Origin: BOG-908 sp963795825
GTDB taxonomy: Bacteria; Pseudomonadota; Alphaproteobacteria; Acetobacterales; Acetobacteraceae
NCBI GenBank assembly: GCA_963795825.1
Contig: CAWCIW010000001.1
Location: 744,001-808,000, forward strand
Length of the DNA: 64,000 bases
Direction: 5' to 3'
Shown: piece by piece, positions 54,689 to 64,000 of the stretch
Layout: each line of letters opens with the position of its first letter
Position numbering within the stretch: position 1 is the stretch's first letter
Program-made: the position numbers and the translations under genes
Notes under the pieces: generated by a model
The model's database searches: none
Seen by the model: the letters and a program-made list of their open reading frames with translations, nothing else
Told to the model about the DNA's origin: nothing

Positions 54689-57386
54689 ATGGTTCAGCAT
54701 ATCTATCGTTGGACCGGCGCCACGGGTGGCAACACGTTCGGTGTGGCGGCGAACTGGATCGATGAGGCGACCGGCCAGGTAGGCGGAATACCAGGAGCGG
54801 GCGATATCGGGCAGTTCAGCGGAACCGAATACGTCACCGGGACAGGGGCGCTTTCCACGCTCGACACGGACGGCACCGGCGAACTTGGTTTCGTCCTGGG
54901 CGGGTCGCTCGCGGTGAGTGACGACGCCAACATGCAGGGTTCCAACTGGATCAATGGCGGCACGCTGTCGCTGGGGTATGACTTCGTCGGCTACAACGGG
55001 GTGGCCGGCACGCTGGCGGTGACGTCCAACTCCGCAATACTGGCGGGCTCGGCGGCCGGCGCCGGGCTGCTGGTCGGCGAGAACGGCGCGGCGGGCACGC
55101 TCAGTGTGTCCGGGACGAACGCGGTGGTGAATCTGGGAACGTTGGGGACGCTGAACGTCGGCTACAGCGCCTATGGCAGCTATTCCGCCACGAGCTTTGG
55201 CACTGCCACGATCAGCGGCGGCGCGCGGGTTTCTGCCGGCAGTGCCAATATCGGCTGGAGTGCCACGGGCGCGCTGCTGCTGACGGGGGCGGGATCGGCG
55301 CTGACGCTTTCGGGCAGCCTGGATGCCGGGTTTGGCGGCAACGGGAACGTGTCCATCCTCTCGCTGGCGACACTGACCTGCAACGGGTTGGAGGTGGGCG
55401 ACCTCGGGGACGCCCATGCCACACGGAATGACGGAACGATCAGTGTGAGCGGCGCCACGGTGACCGACACCGGATATCTCGGCATCGGCAATTTGGGCAA
55501 TGCGTCTCTGCTGTTGGCCAATGGTGCCTATCTCTCCGCGGTGGGCGGGCAGATTGCGCTGGAGGCCAATGCCGTTGGCACCGTTTCGCTGACCGGCCAG
55601 GCGACACATCTGGCACTTTCCGGCGGGCTGAATGTGGGTGCGTCTGGACATGCCGAGTTGGACGTTCTGTCTGGCGCGCTGCTGACAAGTTCCCTGGCCG
55701 GCACGACGACTTACGGCGTGACGGTTGGCGGCAGTACGGCGAATGGCGGCAGCACGATGACCGTCTCGGGCGGTATGGCAATCATTTCGGCCGGGCTGAG
55801 CGTGGGCGAGGTGGGCACCGGCACGTTGCTCGTCAGCAATGGCGGGACAGTGGTGGTGAACGCCGCGGGCGGGTACTACGCGCCGCTTGAACTGGGCGGA
55901 ACCCCCGACAGCGCCGGGATCGTCACGGTCACCGGGCCCGGCTCCGTGCTCGATGCCAACGGTTGGGTGCTGGTGGGCGATGAGGGCGACGGCACGCTGA
56001 CTGTGATGAACCAAGCGGTGCTGAACGCGGGTAGCCTGATACTGCAGGGCGGCACGCGGGACGGCATCCCGGGGACCGAGACGGGAACGGCCTCGGGTAC
56101 TCGGCACGGCAGCGCTGCACGTGGCGGGCGGAACCCAAATCGGCGGCGACAGCCTGTTGGTTTCGGGCGGCAGCAGTTTCAGCGGCGCCGGCGGGGTGAC
56201 GATCGCGCGGTTCTTCGAACGCGCCGGCACGCTGTCCGCCACGGGCACCGGCGCCAGCGTGACGGTCGGGGGCGGGCTCGCGGTAGGGGGCGAGGGCTCG
56301 CTGTTCGCCATTTCCGGCGGCGCGCATGCGACCGTGGCGGCGTCGCCGGGTCAGGCAATAATCATCGACACCGGCGCGTCCGTCTCGCTGACCAATGCGG
56401 GCTCGATGCTGTCGACCAGCGGGGCGGCGCTGCAGGTGGGAGACGCGCTGGGCGGCACAGGCACGATTACCGGCGGCGGAACGCTGGTGATCTCGGACGG
56501 CGGCACGCTCGTCTCGAGCGGAGGGTCCGGCACGGTCGGGCTGCAATCGCTGAGTGCCATTATCGGCAATGGCGCGACCGGCGAGGCGGCCAGCACGGTT
56601 CTGGTATCGGGTCGGGACGCAGCGAGCGGTTTAGCCGCCTTCTGGCAGGTGAATGACGGTTTGGAGATCGGCTATTCGGCGGCGGATGCTGCATCACTCA
56701 GCGTCTCGCTGGGCGGCACGGTCAGCGTCACCGGGACGCTTGCGCTCGGCACGCAGGGCAGCACGCTGCGCGTGGACGGGGCAGGATCATTGGTGAAAGC
56801 GGCGGAGCTGGAAACGTTTGGCAGAACGGACACGGTGATTACGAATGGCGCGGTGATCTCCGCCCAGAGCGCGCTGGTGGGCGATGTGTCGCTGGGCGGC
56901 GGGGCGTTGAAAGTCGCGGGCTTGCTGGACGTGGGCTGGATGGGGAGCGTCGTTGGCAGCGGCACCATACGCGCGACGATGACACAGATCGACCAAGGGT
57001 CGGCTGTGGTGGCCAGCGGGAAGCTTGGTGTGATGGGCGGTATTTCAGGCGCCGGATCGCTGGTGGTGGATGGCGGGGGCACGCTGGTGCTGACAGGGCC
57101 GGGTGCGGTCACCGCCGGCCTCAGTTTCCTGGCTGGCGGCGGTATGGTGGAGACCGGCGCGCCGGCCAAGCTTGCCAGCCTGATCACCGGGTGGAGCGCC
57201 GGCGATGTGATCGATCTGACGCAGGTATCCGTCTCGCGCGAGAGTTATTCGGGCGGCACGTTGAGCTTGTTCGGTGCATCGGGTCATGCGCTGTCGTCGT
57301 TGCATTTCGCCGGTGCGCTGACGGGAGCGAATTTCACGCTGTCGGCGGATGGGCATGGCGGGACGCTGATCGGGTTTCATGGGTAA
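54689..57386 (+). CDS. Large beta-helical secreted or surface protein, frameshifted
   Basis: Starts at ATG 54689 (MVQHIYRWTGATGGNTFGVA) behind GCAGGA. About 898 residues once one extra base near 56102 (between TASGT and GTAALHVAGG) is removed. The body consists of dozens of degenerate repeats of the type G-x-x-G-T-(L/V)-x-V-S-G-x-G-(A/S), such as TLSVSGTNAVVNLGTLGTLN, the signature of right-handed beta-helix passengers and adhesins. There is no N-terminal signal peptide and no autotransporter barrel. The C-terminus (AKLASLITGWSAGDVIDLTQ ... FTLSADGHGGTLIGFHG) resembles the ends of proteins exported by type I systems, which lack signal peptides. Function is unknown; surface adhesion or biofilm matrix is a guess. 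Confidence 0.75.
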
Positions 57387-57399
57387 GCGCGGATAGGGA

Positions 57400-57570
57400 G
57401 GCGTCTTTCAAAAAGGAGGAACGCAAAAGCGCTCGTCCCAAAGCCTGCATTGCGATGACATTGACTCCGCCGATCAAGGCGCCCGCAAGAACAGTGCACG
57501 CCTTTATGCAGGCGGCAGGAGCAAGAGTTTTTTGCTTCTTTTTTGCAAAAAAGAAGGCCTTGCTTCCTGC
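57400..57570. repeat. Family A full element, left arm decayed, copy 22
   Basis: Left arm decayed (GTCTTTCAAAAAGGAGGAAC); inner CCTGCATTGCG and TATGCAGGCGGCAGGAGCAA; right arm TTTTTTGCTTCTTTTTTGCA then AAGGCCTTGC. It lies between the surface protein and the outer-membrane factor gene, 2 bp from the latter's stop. Confidence 0.78.
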
Positions 57571-57571
57571 T

Positions 57572-59195
57572 TTACGGGAGCAGTGGATTCCGCCGCTGCA
57601 GCCAATTTTTATCCGGCAGATCCGCCGTGCGCCAGCCGCCGCCGAGCGCTTGGATCAGCGCCACCGCATCGGTCAGCCGGGCTTGCTGGATGGAGATCAG
57701 GTTCTGTTGCGCAGTCAGCAGTGTGTCCTGCGCGGTGATCACCGCGGTGAACGCCTGCGTGCCGGCGCGGTATTCGTTGAGTGCGATCTGGGAGGCGCGC
57801 CCGGCGTCGGTCACGGTCTGGCGCTGCACGGCTTCCTGGCGCGCGAGGATGCGCAGGCCGGAGAGCGCGTCTTCCACCTGCTGGAACGCGGTGAGCACGG
57901 TCTGGCGGTAGGCGGCGACGGATTCGTCGTAGGTGGCGCGGGCGGCGCGTACGGCGGCGGTGCGCGCGCCGCCTTCGAACAGCGCGTCGCTGGCCGAGGC
58001 GCCGATCGACCAGACGCGGTTTGCGGTCGAGATCAGCGAGGTGATCGGGTTGCCCTGGTAGCCGAACAGGGCGGAGAGCGTGATGTCCGGGTAGTAGGCG
58101 CCGACGGCCACGCCGACGAGCGCGTTGTCCGCTTTCATGGTGCGTTCGGCGCTGGCGATGTCCGGCCGGCGCTCAAGCAGGGCGCTGGGAACCAGGCCGG
58201 GCGTGTCCGGCACCGCGGGCACGTTTGCCACGGGGGGGATGGTGAGCGAGGCGGGTGCTTCGCCGATCAGCATGGCGATGGCGTGTTCGTATTGCGCGCG
58301 CGCGACGCCCACGTTGATGGCCGCGGATTGGGCAGCTTCGAGCTGGGTCTGCGCGGCGATTTCGTCCGAGCGGGCGGAGAAGCCGGCGTTGTACCTGGTT
58401 GCGGGCGATGCGCAGCGCTTCGGTGTCGAGGCGGGTGGTCTCGTCGAGCACGCGCTGCAGGGCGTCGCTGACGCGCAGGTTCAGGTAGGCGGTGGCGAGC
58501 GAGCCCTGTGCGGAGAGGCGGGCGTTGGCCACGAGGGCGGCGTTGGCCTGGGCGTTGGCGACGTTGCTTTCCACCTGGCGACGCAATTTGCCCCACACGT
58601 CCAGGTTCCAGTCGGCACTGCCTTCTAGGGTGAAGGTGGTGCGCGTGTTGCCGCCGCCGCCGAAGCCGCCACCGCCGCCGGTCGAGGCGACGCTGGTGGT
58701 GCTCCCGGTGTTGCCGTTGCCGCTGGTGACGCCGCCGGTGGTCGTGGTGCCGACCCCGGTGGTGCCCGTCGTGGTGCCGGTGGTGGTGCCGAGCGTGTTG
58801 GCGCCGCCGCCGGTGCTCGTGAGCACGCCGCCGCCGCCGCTCGAGCGCGTGGCGCCGACATTGCCGGAAAGCGTGGGGAACAGGTTGGCGCGCGCCTCGT
58901 CGACCAGCGCCTGGGCGTTTTCGTAGGCCGCGACCTGCTCGCGTAGGGTCTGGTTGCCGGTGTCGATCTGGGCTTCGAGGCGGTTGAGCAGGGGGTCGTG
59001 GAACGCGTCCCACCACTGGCCTTTGGGCGCTTCGTCCGCCGGGGTGGCGAGATGCCAGCCGGGAAGTTCCTTGAAGGTGGAGGTGAGCGGCGTGCTGGGT
59101 CGTTTGTAGTTCGGGCCCACCATGCAGGCGGATACCGACAGGCAGGCGAGCGTGGCGCGCACCAGTTTCGCGCCATTTTGCATATTATCGTTCAC
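57572..59195 (-). CDS. Outer-membrane efflux lipoprotein (NodT/OprM family), frameshifted
   Basis: TolC-type exit duct of a tripartite RND pump. Start GTG 59195 overlaps the RND stop; ATG 59183 is an alternative. The lipobox ending in Cys lies in LACLSVSACMVGPNYKRP. Two OEP repeats follow: APKGQWWDAFHDPLLNRLEA with YENAQALVDEARANLFPTLS, and later ALLERRPDIASAERTMKADN. One extra base near 58399 breaks the frame between ALRIARN and RYNAGFSARSDE. Corrected length is 540. A Gly/Thr/Ser-rich insertion of about 65 residues starts after NVGATRSS, at the outer loop of the first beta-barrel hairpin. The pump partner is the RND gene just upstream. Confidence 0.9.
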
Positions 59196-62100
59196 TCAGC
59201 AGGCGCTTTCGAGATGTGGGTGCCTGGAGCCGCGCGGCGCCAGACGCGCTGCGACCACAGACGGAACCGGTCCAGATAGAGATACACCACGGGCGTTGTA
59301 TAAAGCGTCAACACCTGGCTGACGATCAGGCCGCCGACGATGGAAATGCCGAGGGGCCGGCGCAGTTCGGCGCCTTCGCCGGTGTCGAACGCCAGCGGCA
59401 GGGCGCCGAGCAGGGCGGCGAACGTGGTCATCATGATCGGGCGGAAGCGAAGCAGGCAGGCCTGGTAGATCGAGTTGCGCGTGGAGAGGCCCTGCTCGCG
59501 TTCGGCGTGCAGCGCGAAATCGATCATCAGGATCGCATTCTTCTTGACGATACCTATCAGCAATATGACGCCGATCAGTGCGATGATGCTGAACTCGGTG
59601 CCGAATACGATGAGCGCGAGCACGGCGCCGACGCCGGCCGACGGCAATGTGGAGAGTATGGTGATCGGATGGACGGCACTCTCGTAGAGTATGCCGAGCA
59701 CGATATAGACCGCGACGAGTGCGGCGAGGATCAGCATCGGCTCGCTGGAGGTGGATTGCTGGAACGTGGCGGCGGTGCCGGCGAAGCTGCCGCTGATCGA
59801 GGCCGGCATATCGATTGCGGCGGTGGCGCGCGCAATCGCCGCGGTGGCGTCGCCGAGGGATTTGCCTGGCGGCAGATTGAACGAGATGGTGGCGGCGACA
59901 AAGGCGCCCTGGTGGTTCACACCGAGCGGTGTGTGGCCTGGCTGGAAGTGCGAAAACGCGGCGAGCGGTATCATCGTCTCCTTGGAGATGCTGACCGACG
60001 CGCCGCTGCTGGCGCTGCCTTTGCCCGATTGCGCGAGCGCGTTCGAGGCGGCATTGCGCGCCGAATCGAGCGCCACGCTGGAAGCGGTGCCCGTGTTCTG
60101 TTTGGACGCGACGTCGCCTGCGGGAAAGCCGGTGCTGCTGGTGCCGGCGGCGTTGGCACCCGATGTGCTGACCCAGACTTCGCGCAGGGTTTGCGGGCTC
60201 TGCCAGTAGCGCGGGGCGAGCTCCATCACGACGTGATATTGGTTCAGCGGGTTGTAGATCGTGCTGACCTGGCGCTGCCCGAATGCGTCGTAGAGCGTGT
60301 TGTCGATGGTGGCGGGCGTGAGACCCAGGCGCGAAGCGGTGTCGCGGTCGATCGTAAGCTGGGTCTCGAGGCCGCTTTGCTGCTGGTCCGAGTTCACGTC
60401 AGCAAGGTTGGGATCTTTCTGCAGCGCCTCCGTGAGTTTGGGCGCCCATTTGTAGAGGGTGGGCGCATCATCGGCCTGTAGCGTGTACTGGTACTGCGCG
60501 TTCGCGGCGCGGCCGCCGACGCGCAGATCCTGCACGGCCTGCAGGAACAGTCGCGCGCCGGCGACGTGGGCCAGTTTCGGGCGCAGGCGGGCGATCACCT
60601 GGTCGGCCGATACGTCGCGTTTGGTAAGCGGTTTGAGGGCCACGTAGAGGTTCGCCGTATTGGTCTGCCGCCCGCCGGTGAAGCCCACGACGCTGGCCAC
60701 CGCCGGGTCGGCGCCGACAATTTTCTGTATGGTGGTGAGTTTGGTGCGCATGGATTGGAAGCTGGTGGACTGGTCCGCCTGCACCATGCCCATCAGCGCG
60801 CCGGTATCCTGCTGCGGGAAAAACCCTTTTGGGATCACGATGAAAAGATACACGTTGAGCGCGACGGTGGCGGCGAGCACCACCATCACCAGCGGCGCGC
60901 GATCAAGCGACCAGGCGAGCGTGCGTTCGTAGAAGCCCTGCACGCGGGCGAAGGCTGCTTCCCAGTGGCGGAAGAACCAGCCGCGCTGACGTCTCGGCGG
61001 CGCGGTTTTCAGGAACAGCGCGCACATCATCGGTGTGGTGGTCAGCGAGATTACCAGGCTGACGATTATCGCGAGCGACAGCGTGAGCGCGAATTCGCGG
61101 AACAGGCGGCCGACGATGCCGCCCATCAGCAGGATTGGCAGGAACACCGCGATCAGCGACGTGCTTATCGACAGCACGGTGAAGCCCACTTCGGCCGCAC
61201 CCATCAGGGCTGCGCGTATGCGTGGCACGCCCTCTTCCATGTGGCGCGCGATGTTTTCCAACACGACGATCGCGTCGTCCACCACGAAGCCGGTGGAGAT
61301 TGTGAGGGCCATCAGCGAGAGATTGTCCAGGCTGAAGCCGAGCATGTACATCGCGGCGAAGGTGCCGATTATGCTGACGGGCACGGCAACGGCGGGGATC
61401 AGCGTGGCGCGCGCGCTTCCCAGGAACACGAAAACCACGGCGATAACCAGCACGATGGCGATGACGAGCGTGCGCTGCGTGTCGTCGAGCGAGGCGCGCA
61501 CCGTGGGTGTGCGGTCGATAGCGACGTCGATATTCACCGCGCCGGGCAGCGAGGCTTTGAGTTGGGGGAGCACGGCGCGTATGCCGTCGACTGTTTGTAT
61601 TATGTTGGCACCGGGCTGGCGGAACACGATCAGCACCACGGTCGGCTGGCCGTTGAACTGGCCGGAGTTGCGAAGATCCTCCACGCTGTCGAGCACTTCG
61701 GCGACGTCGGTGAGTTTTACCGCGGCGTTGTTGCGGTAGGCTATGACGAGATCGCGATAGTCTGCGGCGTGGCTGGCCTGGTCATTGGTGTAGATCTGGT
61801 AGTGGCGGTCGCCTTCTTCGATGGCACCTTTCGGGGCGTTGGCGTTCGCCGAAGCGAGTGCGGCGCGCACGTCTTCCAGGCCGATACCGTAGTGGAACAG
61901 CGCGCCGGGGTTGAGTTCTACGCGCACGGCTGGGAGTGCGGAACCGTTTACGTCGACTTCGCCTACGCCTGGGAGTTGCGAGAGTTTTTGTTCGAGGACG
62001 GTTGCTGCGGAGTTGTAGAGCTGGCCTTGGGTCAGGGTTTTCGAGGTTAGGGCCAGGATCATGACTGGCGCGTCGGCGGGGTTTACTTTGCGGTAGGTGG

Positions 62101-62479
62101 GGTTGGCGCGGAGCGAGGTGGGGAGGTCGGCGCGGGCGGCGTTGATGGCTGCTTCCACGTCTCGGGCGGCGCCGTCGATGTTTCGGTTCAGGCCGAATTG
62201 CAGGGTTATGCGGGTTTGGCCGACGGAGCTGGCGGATGTCATTTCGGTGACGTCGGCTATTTGGCCGAGGTGGCGTTCCAGGGGGCTGGCGACGGAGGTG
62301 GCTACGGTTTCCGGGCTGGCGCCTGGTAGGGAGGCTTGGACGGATATTGTTGGAAAGTCGACTTGTGGGAGCGGGGAGACTGGGAGTTGGGCGTATGCGA
62401 AGATGCCGGCCAGGGCTATGCCGATTGTCAGCAGCGTGGTGGCGATGGGGCGGCTGATGAACGGGGCGCTGATGTTCAT
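59192..62479 (-). CDS. RND efflux permease, MdtC-like
   Basis: A 1095-residue inner-membrane H+-antiporter starting at ATG 62479 (MNISAPFISRPIATTLLTIG). Typical twelve-helix RND layout with two large periplasmic loops. Landmarks: the first periplasmic porter domain, the DD pair in TISTGFVVDDAIVVLENIAR of helix 4, AIVSLVISLTTTPMMCALF and the helix-10 Lys-rich turn LIGIVKKNAILMIDFALHAE. An unusual Ser/Ala/Gly-rich insertion of about 50 residues lies in the second loop (TSGANAAGTSSTGFPAGDVA, later ALAQSGKGSASSGASVSISK). Overlaps the outer-membrane gene by 4 bp. Substrate unknown. Confidence 0.92.
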   Translation of the reverse strand: MNISAPFISRPIATTLLTIGIALAGIFAYAQLPVSPLPQVDFPTISVQASLPGASPETVATSVASPLERHLGQIADVTEMTSASSVGQTRITLQFGLNRNIDGAARDVEAAINAARADLPTSLRANPTYRKVNPADAPVMILALTSKTLTQGQLYNSAATVLEQKLSQLPGVGEVDVNGSALPAVRVELNPGALFHYGIGLEDVRAALASANANAPKGAIEEGDRHYQIYTNDQASHAADYRDLVIAYRNNAAVKLTDVAEVLDSVEDLRNSGQFNGQPTVVLIVFRQPGANIIQTVDGIRAVLPQLKASLPGAVNIDVAIDRTPTVRASLDDTQRTLVIAIVLVIAVVFVFLGSARATLIPAVAVPVSIIGTFAAMYMLGFSLDNLSLMALTISTGFVVDDAIVVLENIARHMEEGVPRIRAALMGAAEVGFTVLSISTSLIAVFLPILLMGGIVGRLFREFALTLSLAIIVSLVISLTTTPMMCALFLKTAPPRRQRGWFFRHWEAAFARVQGFYERTLAWSLDRAPLVMVVLAATVALNVYLFIVIPKGFFPQQDTGALMGMVQADQSTSFQSMRTKLTTIQKIVGADPAVASVVGFTGGRQTNTANLYVALKPLTKRDVSADQVIARLRPKLAHVAGARLFLQAVQDLRVGGRAANAQYQYTLQADDAPTLYKWAPKLTEALQKDPNLADVNSDQQQSGLETQLTIDRDTASRLGLTPATIDNTLYDAFGQRQVSTIYNPLNQYHVVMELAPRYWQSPQTLREVWVSTSGANAAGTSSTGFPAGDVASKQNTGTASSVALDSARNAASNALAQSGKGSASSGASVSISKETMIPLAAFSHFQPGHTPLGVNHQGAFVAATISFNLPPGKSLGDATAAIARATAAIDMPASISGSFAGTAATFQQSTSSEPMLILAALVAVYIVLGILYESAVHPITILSTLPSAGVGAVLALIVFGTEFSIIALIGVILLIGIVKKNAILMIDFALHAEREQGLSTRNSIYQACLLRFRPIMMTTFAALLGALPLAFDTGEGAELRRPLGISIVGGLIVSQVLTLYTTPVVYLYLDRFRLWSQRVWRRAAPGTHISKAPAE

Positions 62480-62507
62480 GGTGGTGTGGTGCGTGTTGTT
62501 GGGCGTG

Positions 62508-62805
62508 GGCTTTCATCACCAAGGGCACCAAGGAAGACAAGGCACCAAGAAGCGCGGGCTAGGAAGTCTGGCGTGGTTGGTTGGTCTTTTTGGTGTCTTG
62601 GCGTTCTTGGTGGATCGCGCGACGTTGTTGGGTTGTGGCGAGTGTTTGCGTTATTGTGTGATCTTCAGAGGCGTGTGTTGTTAAAATGCGCTTTTAACGC
62701 CAAGTTCGCCAAGGACGAAAAGGTGCCAAGAGAAGCGCTGCGATGGTTTAGAATTGCGAGACTTCTTGGTGCTCTTGGCGTCTTGGTGTTCTTGGTGATG
62801 AAAAC
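62508..62805. repeat. Family B cluster
   Basis: Four units within 300 bp: TCACCAAGGGCACCAAGGAA at about 62516, TTGGTGTCTTGGCGTTCTTG near 62590, CGCCAAGTTCGCCAAGGACG near 62699 and CTTGGTGCTCTTGGCGTCTT then GGTGTTCTTGGTGATGAAAA at 62765-62803. They alternate in orientation. The 504-bp gap 62480-62983 holds these units and copy 23; no gene is supported. Confidence 0.75.
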
Positions 62806-62916
62806 CGCATTTCGAACCCACGCTATTTTTGATGAAAGGACCGCGGTCCTGCGCGCAAATAATGCCGAACGTTGCTTCTGCCAATGCGCGCGGTTGCAGA
62901 ACGGCCGAAGCCGCCA

Positions 62917-62978
62917 TGCAGGCGTCGGAGCAAGAGTTTTTTGCTTCTTTTTTGCAAAAAAGAAGGCCTTGCCTTGCT
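62917..62978. repeat. Family A half element (right arm), copy 23
   Basis: ATGCAGGCGTCGGAGCAAGA, then GTTTTTTGCTTCTTTTTTGC and AAGGCCTTG. It ends 5 bp before the stop of the next RND gene. Confidence 0.85.
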
Positions 62979-62983
62979 CAGCC

Positions 62984-64000
62984 TCACGCCGCCACAGGCC
63001 CTTCCGGCTCAGGCGCATCCTTTGGTTTGAAGTAGAGCGCCACACGATCAAACAGAAGGTAGATCACCGGCGTGGTGAACAGAGTGAGCACCTGGCTCAC
63101 GATCAATCCGCCGAAGATCGCCAACCCCAACGGCCGACGGAGTTCGGAGCCGGTGCCGCTGCCGAGCATCAACGGGAGTGCGGAGAATAGCGCGGCGAAC
63201 GTGGTCATCAGGATCGGGCGCAGGCGGAGCATGCTTGCGCGGTGGATGGCTTCGCGCGGGGCGTAGCCTTCTTCGCGTTCGGCGACGAGCGCGAAGTCGA
63301 TCATCATGATCGCGTTCTTTTTCACGATGCCGATCAGCAGGACGATGCCGATGATGCCGATGATGTCGAGGTCGGAGCCCACGAGCATGAGGGCGAGGAG
63401 CGCGCCGATGCCGGCGGAGGGGAGCGTGGAGAGGATGGTTATGGGGTGGACGAAGCTTTCATAGAGTACGCCGAGCACGATGTACATCGCGGCGATCGCG
63501 GCGAGCACGAGGAAGAGTTCGTTGCCGAGCGCGCTCTGGAACGCGGCGGCCGCGCCCTGGAAGGCGGTCTGGAAACTATCAGGCAGGTGCAGGGATGTTT
63601 CGGCTTGTTTTATCGCGTCGACCGCGGCGCCGAGCGAGGCGCCTGGGGCGAGGTTGAAGCTGATCGTGGTGCTGGGGAACTGACCGAGATGGCTGACCAC
63701 GAGTGGCGACGAGCCGATGGTGACGTGCACGAACGCGGCAAGCGGAACCTGGCCGCTGGCGGCTGTGGAGGACGGGAGGTAGAGCGCGTTGAGGTTGGCG
63801 AGCGAGGCCTGCACCTGCGGTGAGGCTTCCAGGATGATGCGGTATTGGTTGCTCTGGGTGAATATGGTCGAGACGATGCGTTGGCCGAACGCGTCGTAGA
63901 GGGCGTTGTCGACGGTGGCTGGCGTAATGCCGAAACGCGCGGCGGTTGGGCGGTCGATGGTGATGGTGGCGGCGAGGCCGTTTGTCTGCAGGTCGCTGGC
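62984..64000 (-). CDS. RND efflux permease, MdtB-like (N-terminus beyond right edge)
   Basis: Open from the right edge to 62984, 338 codons. It includes the second porter-loop segment ITIDRPTAARFGITPATVDN, then YDAFGQRIVSTIFTQSNQYR, the last membrane helices FLVLAAIAAMYIVLGVLYES and IGIIGIVLLIGIVKKNAIMM and the closing ALPLMLGSGTGSELRRPLG. It resembles the downstream permease closely and the two form an MdtBC-like heteromeric pair, with the outer-membrane factor third in the operon. The membrane-fusion gene (MdtA-like) is expected just beyond the edge. Confidence 0.92.
   Translation of the reverse strand, partial: ASDLQTNGLAATITIDRPTAARFGITPATVDNALYDAFGQRIVSTIFTQSNQYRIILEASPQVQASLANLNALYLPSSTAASGQVPLAAFVHVTIGSSPLVVSHLGQFPSTTISFNLAPGASLGAAVDAIKQAETSLHLPDSFQTAFQGAAAAFQSALGNELFLVLAAIAAMYIVLGVLYESFVHPITILSTLPSAGIGALLALMLVGSDLDIIGIIGIVLLIGIVKKNAIMMIDFALVAEREEGYAPREAIHRASMLRLRPILMTTFAALFSALPLMLGSGTGSELRRPLGLAIFGGLIVSQVLTLFTTPVIYLLFDRVALYFKPKDAPEPEGPVAA

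Noticed and set aside
54446..56311. A 621-codon minus-strand frame opposite the surface protein gene
   Set aside because: Its composition mirrors the repeats of the plus-strand gene, it has no domain, and the plus strand shows the coherent beta-helix repeat pattern. It is an antisense shadow of high-GC third positions.

Overview
The window is high-GC DNA with alphaproteobacterial gene content and most likely comes from a member of the Acetobacteraceae or a close relative (an inference from protein families, not a database match). Pointers are the rpoD-dnaG-yqeY cluster, a Fur/Mur-type regulator without cysteines next to an OlsB-type ornithine-lipid acyltransferase, a short-Q-loop (CioA-type) cytochrome bd oxidase with a DUF2474 peptide, a PII/GlnD pair, and lnt followed by an XRE regulator. 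I found no tRNA, rRNA, CRISPR array, phage structural gene or transposase.

Layout. 1-5.8 kb: two GNAT acetyltransferases flanking rpoD, dnaG and yqeY (all minus strand). 5.9-11 kb: membrane diguanylate cyclase, DHA2 drug-efflux permease, exported methyltransferase-like protein, AGE-family epimerase. 11.2-19.9 kb: secreted S9 peptidase, fur and olsB (overlapping), lnt, XRE regulator, gpmI, lytic transglycosylase. 20-25.6 kb: trpS, ctaG (Cox11) overlapping a DUF188 gene, a Flp pilin, and a divergent pair of glycosyltransferase-like genes. 25.8-28.6 kb: cydA-cydB-DUF2474. 29-38.5 kb: envelope and cofactor genes (DUF2125, plsC, ydcF, ftsX, ftsE, zinc-ribbon protein, YkuD protein, ribA, UbiH-family hydroxylase), then a PII gene and an OmpR-type regulator. 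38.8-43.5 kb: two secreted proteins converging on a perfect hairpin, a quinone-oxidoreductase-like MDR enzyme, rodA. 43.6-51.6 kb: a GGDEF/EAL protein overlapping a periplasmic binding protein gene, then glnD, rph and rdgB. 51.8-54.4 kb: YqjE/YqjD-like membrane proteins, an ABC ATPase with an abnormal signature, and infC, which appears to start at ATA. 54.7-57.4 kb: a large repeat-rich beta-helical surface or secreted protein. 57.5 kb to the right edge: an MdtBC-like tripartite efflux operon (outer-membrane factor and two RND permeases, the second cut by the edge).

Two features dominate. First, about 23 dispersed intergenic elements of one family (family A, up to ~180-240 bp) sit between genes. 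Each is a long inverted repeat whose arms carry a T-rich/A-rich hairpin next to a GC-rich stem. The hairpins show paired, covarying base changes, the element looks able to work as a two-way terminator, and two reading frames end inside its arms. A second family (B, with CCAAGG/CCTTGG units) fills several of the larger gaps. Second, nine genes, including the normally essential rpoD, dnaG and lnt, are interrupted by one- or two-base indels, most of them single extra bases in G/C runs. That pattern fits sequence or assembly error better than real gene decay, so frameshifted genes are annotated at full extent and the indel is located in each entry.
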